64,000 nt of DNA from positions 28,043,478-28,107,477 of the forward strand of contig JAGTTD010000015.1 in NCBI GenBank assembly GCA_018398585.1, read 5' to 3'. Positions 62,335-64,000 of this stretch are shown here, piece after piece (within the stretch, counting starts at the first letter, position 1; each line of letters opens with the position of its first letter). Under the pieces are notes generated by a model. That model saw only the letters and a program-made list of their open reading frames with translations, searched no databases and was not told where the DNA came from. This DNA is from Simmondsia chinensis (lineage: Eukaryota; Streptophyta; Magnoliopsida; Caryophyllales; Simmondsiaceae). Made by a program: the position numbers and the translations under genes.

Positions 62335-63300
62335 AATTTAATAACTTTTTTTAATTTTTATTCAACTAAGAAAAAAATTTACAATAAAAAAACCATTAAT
62401 ACTAGAAAAGATTTTTTTTGAAAATATGATTCTCAATTTCTAAAAGTTAAAAACTATAAACCAATAAAATATTTTTTGACACACATTCGTACTTACTCAC
62501 TTAAAAACGGTGTTCATATATAATATTGTTTTCTTGATATTATTTATGTAATACATGTATCATAGCATATGTTTATATTTTTTTCCATTTAAAGAATAAA
62601 TGACAATTAAAAATGCACATACATCTAAATTAAATATTTATATTCTATATTTTATTACTTTAACTATCAAATATTAATTATACACTATCATTTACTATGT
62701 ATTATTTTGTTCTACAATTATTCTGACTGACATTATAATTACTTTTATAAATTTTTTTGAATAAAGACGCTCAAGGACAAAACTATTCATTACGATCATC
62801 TAAACAAACATATAAAGATGAAGAAGGGGGTATATCCACCAAGTCATGACTATAAACTCCTAAACGATGAAGCCTAACAATAGTAACTTTACAATCAACA
62901 AAATTAGCTGATCTATGTGTTCAAACAAAAAAATTAGTTCACTTTTATGAGTTAATAAACTTTTCACTGAAATTTTTATATATAAGCCAAATATATATTA
63001 AATTTCATATAATTCTCGTACTGCATTTTACTGACAGAGCCTAAACTACTTCAATATTAAAGTTTACAAGTAAATTATAGGGGAGGTCATTATCAAACTT
63101 TGTATAGGGCAATATATTTGTAAGGTCCTATAATACAACCCCATGCAAAAATAATAAATAATAAATAAAGCATGTCATTCCTGCCACCTTTATATTTGTC
63201 GGCTCATACATTTGTTTGTACTAAAAATACCTCTAATGTCACATTACTTGGTATACATAATAATTCAGAAGATTTAAGGATAAAAGATATTGGAAAAATA
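62335..63300. other. AT-rich gene-free stretch
   Basis: No coding region supported. AT-rich throughout with a GAATAAAGACGCTCAAGGAC segment at 62757 that may be a degraded inverted L1 tail, which is not proven. Confidence 0.3.
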
Positions 63301-63327
63301 ATTACGTTTACTCATTATCTTAAAGAA

Positions 63328-63573
63328 ACTTAAGAGGGTATCAATGCTCAAGTATTGGATTCCATCAGAATTCTGAAGTTAAGTGTGCTTGGGCGAGAAT
63401 AGTACTAAGATGGGTGACCTCTTGGAAAGTCCTCGTATTGCACCTCTTAGGTTGGGGGTTCTTGGAAACAGTCTCTCTTCAGAGTAGCACCCTAAAGGGG
63501 GAAGATTGCGTACATTCAACCCCCCAAGACCCTGCTTAGGTGGGAGTTTTTGAGGCACTGAAAATATTGGTTT
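63328..63573 (+). mobile_element. 5S-headed SINE, copy I
   Basis: GAGGGTATCAATGCTCAAGT, GGATTCCATCAGAATTCTGA, AGTTAAGTGTGCTTGGGCGA, GGTGACCTCTTGGAAAGTCC and GTATTGCACCTCTTAGGTTG, then the body to TTGAGGCACTGAAAATATTG. Duplication of 22 bp with two mismatches (63306-63327 and 63574-63595, containing GTTTACTCATT). Confidence 0.92.
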
Positions 63574-63879
63574 GTTTACTCATTGTCTTAGAGAAGCGAA
63601 TGACTGCTGATTTGGTAGTAAGATTTGGACACAAGATTTTTTCAGTGATTCAGTACCTAGCTCGTATTTAGGCTACATTATTTTTGCTAATGCGCTATTT
63701 ATAGCCTTCACAGGAGGCAATTCAGGGCTGCACATAATTCCAAGCAGTCCAACAACTGTTAGGATCTCCCAAATTTTGGGGATTGTGGTTTTTAAAGTAT
63801 CAATTGCCAATATTAACAAGTTTCATGATTTAGACTTTTATGATTTATTCTATAAAAAGGGCCTCATTAGCGCTCATCA

Positions 63880-64000
63880 TTCGTGTTTTTTTTTTGGCTT
63901 AGTTTGGAGCGGCTCTCTAGGCGTTTTCTTTCCCTAGGAGTTGGTGTAGGTGTGTTTTTAGGCGTCTTTTAATTTTCAAGTCTTTTTTGTCATGCTTTTT
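63880..64000 (+). mobile_element. Probable L1 LINE tail cut by the window end
   Basis: GGCTTAGTTTGGAGCGGCTC, CCTAGGAGTTGGTGTAGGTG and TTTTAGGCGTCTTTTAATTT resemble the start of the L1 tail at 41500-41698. The 3' end is outside the window. Confidence 0.35.

Noticed and set aside
1..64000. CRISPR arrays, bacterial operons, organellar DNA insertions
   Set aside because: No regularly spaced identical repeats with unique spacers, no ribosome-binding-site-led gene strings and no recognisable plastid or mitochondrial genes were seen; the window is nuclear plant DNA.

Overview
This window is nuclear DNA of a flowering plant, most likely a eudicot. The base composition is AT-rich, the genes have spliced GT-AG introns, the tRNA matches the plant type, and most of the sequence is transposon debris of plant families (Ty1/Copia, Ty3/Gypsy, RTE and L1 LINEs, SINEs, TRIMs, hAT and Mutator-like MITEs). 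The species cannot be named from the sequence alone.

Two host protein-coding genes and one tRNA gene are supported. A two-exon VOC/glyoxalase-like gene lies on the minus strand (588-2548, 163 aa). A ten-exon gene for a chloroplast-type protein of unknown function lies on the plus strand (20586-32919, 424 aa). All nine of its introns are phase 0, and most of them carry recognisable transposon insertions, so 1.3 kb of coding sequence is spread over 12.3 kb. A tRNA-Lys(UUU) gene sits 457 bp upstream of its start codon.

Layout: 0-2.7 kb VOC gene with a 5S-headed SINE in its intron; 2.7-8.5 kb AT-rich DNA with large foldbacks, MITEs and a 31-G run; 8.5-9.2 kb complete TRIM element; 9.3-15.7 kb two broken minus-strand Gypsy elements flanking a decayed plant-mobile-domain (PMD) gene and a hairpin cluster; 15.7-19.85 kb RTE-clade LINE with nonsense mutations and a 29-bp frameshifting duplication; 20-33 kb tRNA and the ten-exon gene; 33-38 kb SINEs, solo LTRs, an L1 tail and an hAT-like element; 38.2-41.0 kb an L1 derivative that kept ORF1 and poly(A) but lost ORF2; 41-45.4 kb two inverted 5S-headed SINEs, L1 tails, an hAT element and a MITE; 45.4-51.2 kb a 5.0-kb Copia element inserted inside a GGTTAACCG-type hAT-like element; 51-64 kb MITEs, tRNA-type SINEs, L1 tails, further 5S-headed SINEs and a Gypsy solo LTR.

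The most interesting signal is a dispersed SINE family. Its head is a 5S rRNA gene segment that keeps the internal polymerase III promoter. Its body and tail match the last about 130 bp of the RTE LINE in this same window. Seven head-bearing copies and several truncated copies are present, five with clear target-site duplications. This looks like a SINE together with the LINE class able to mobilise it. Whether it has been described before cannot be judged without a database search.
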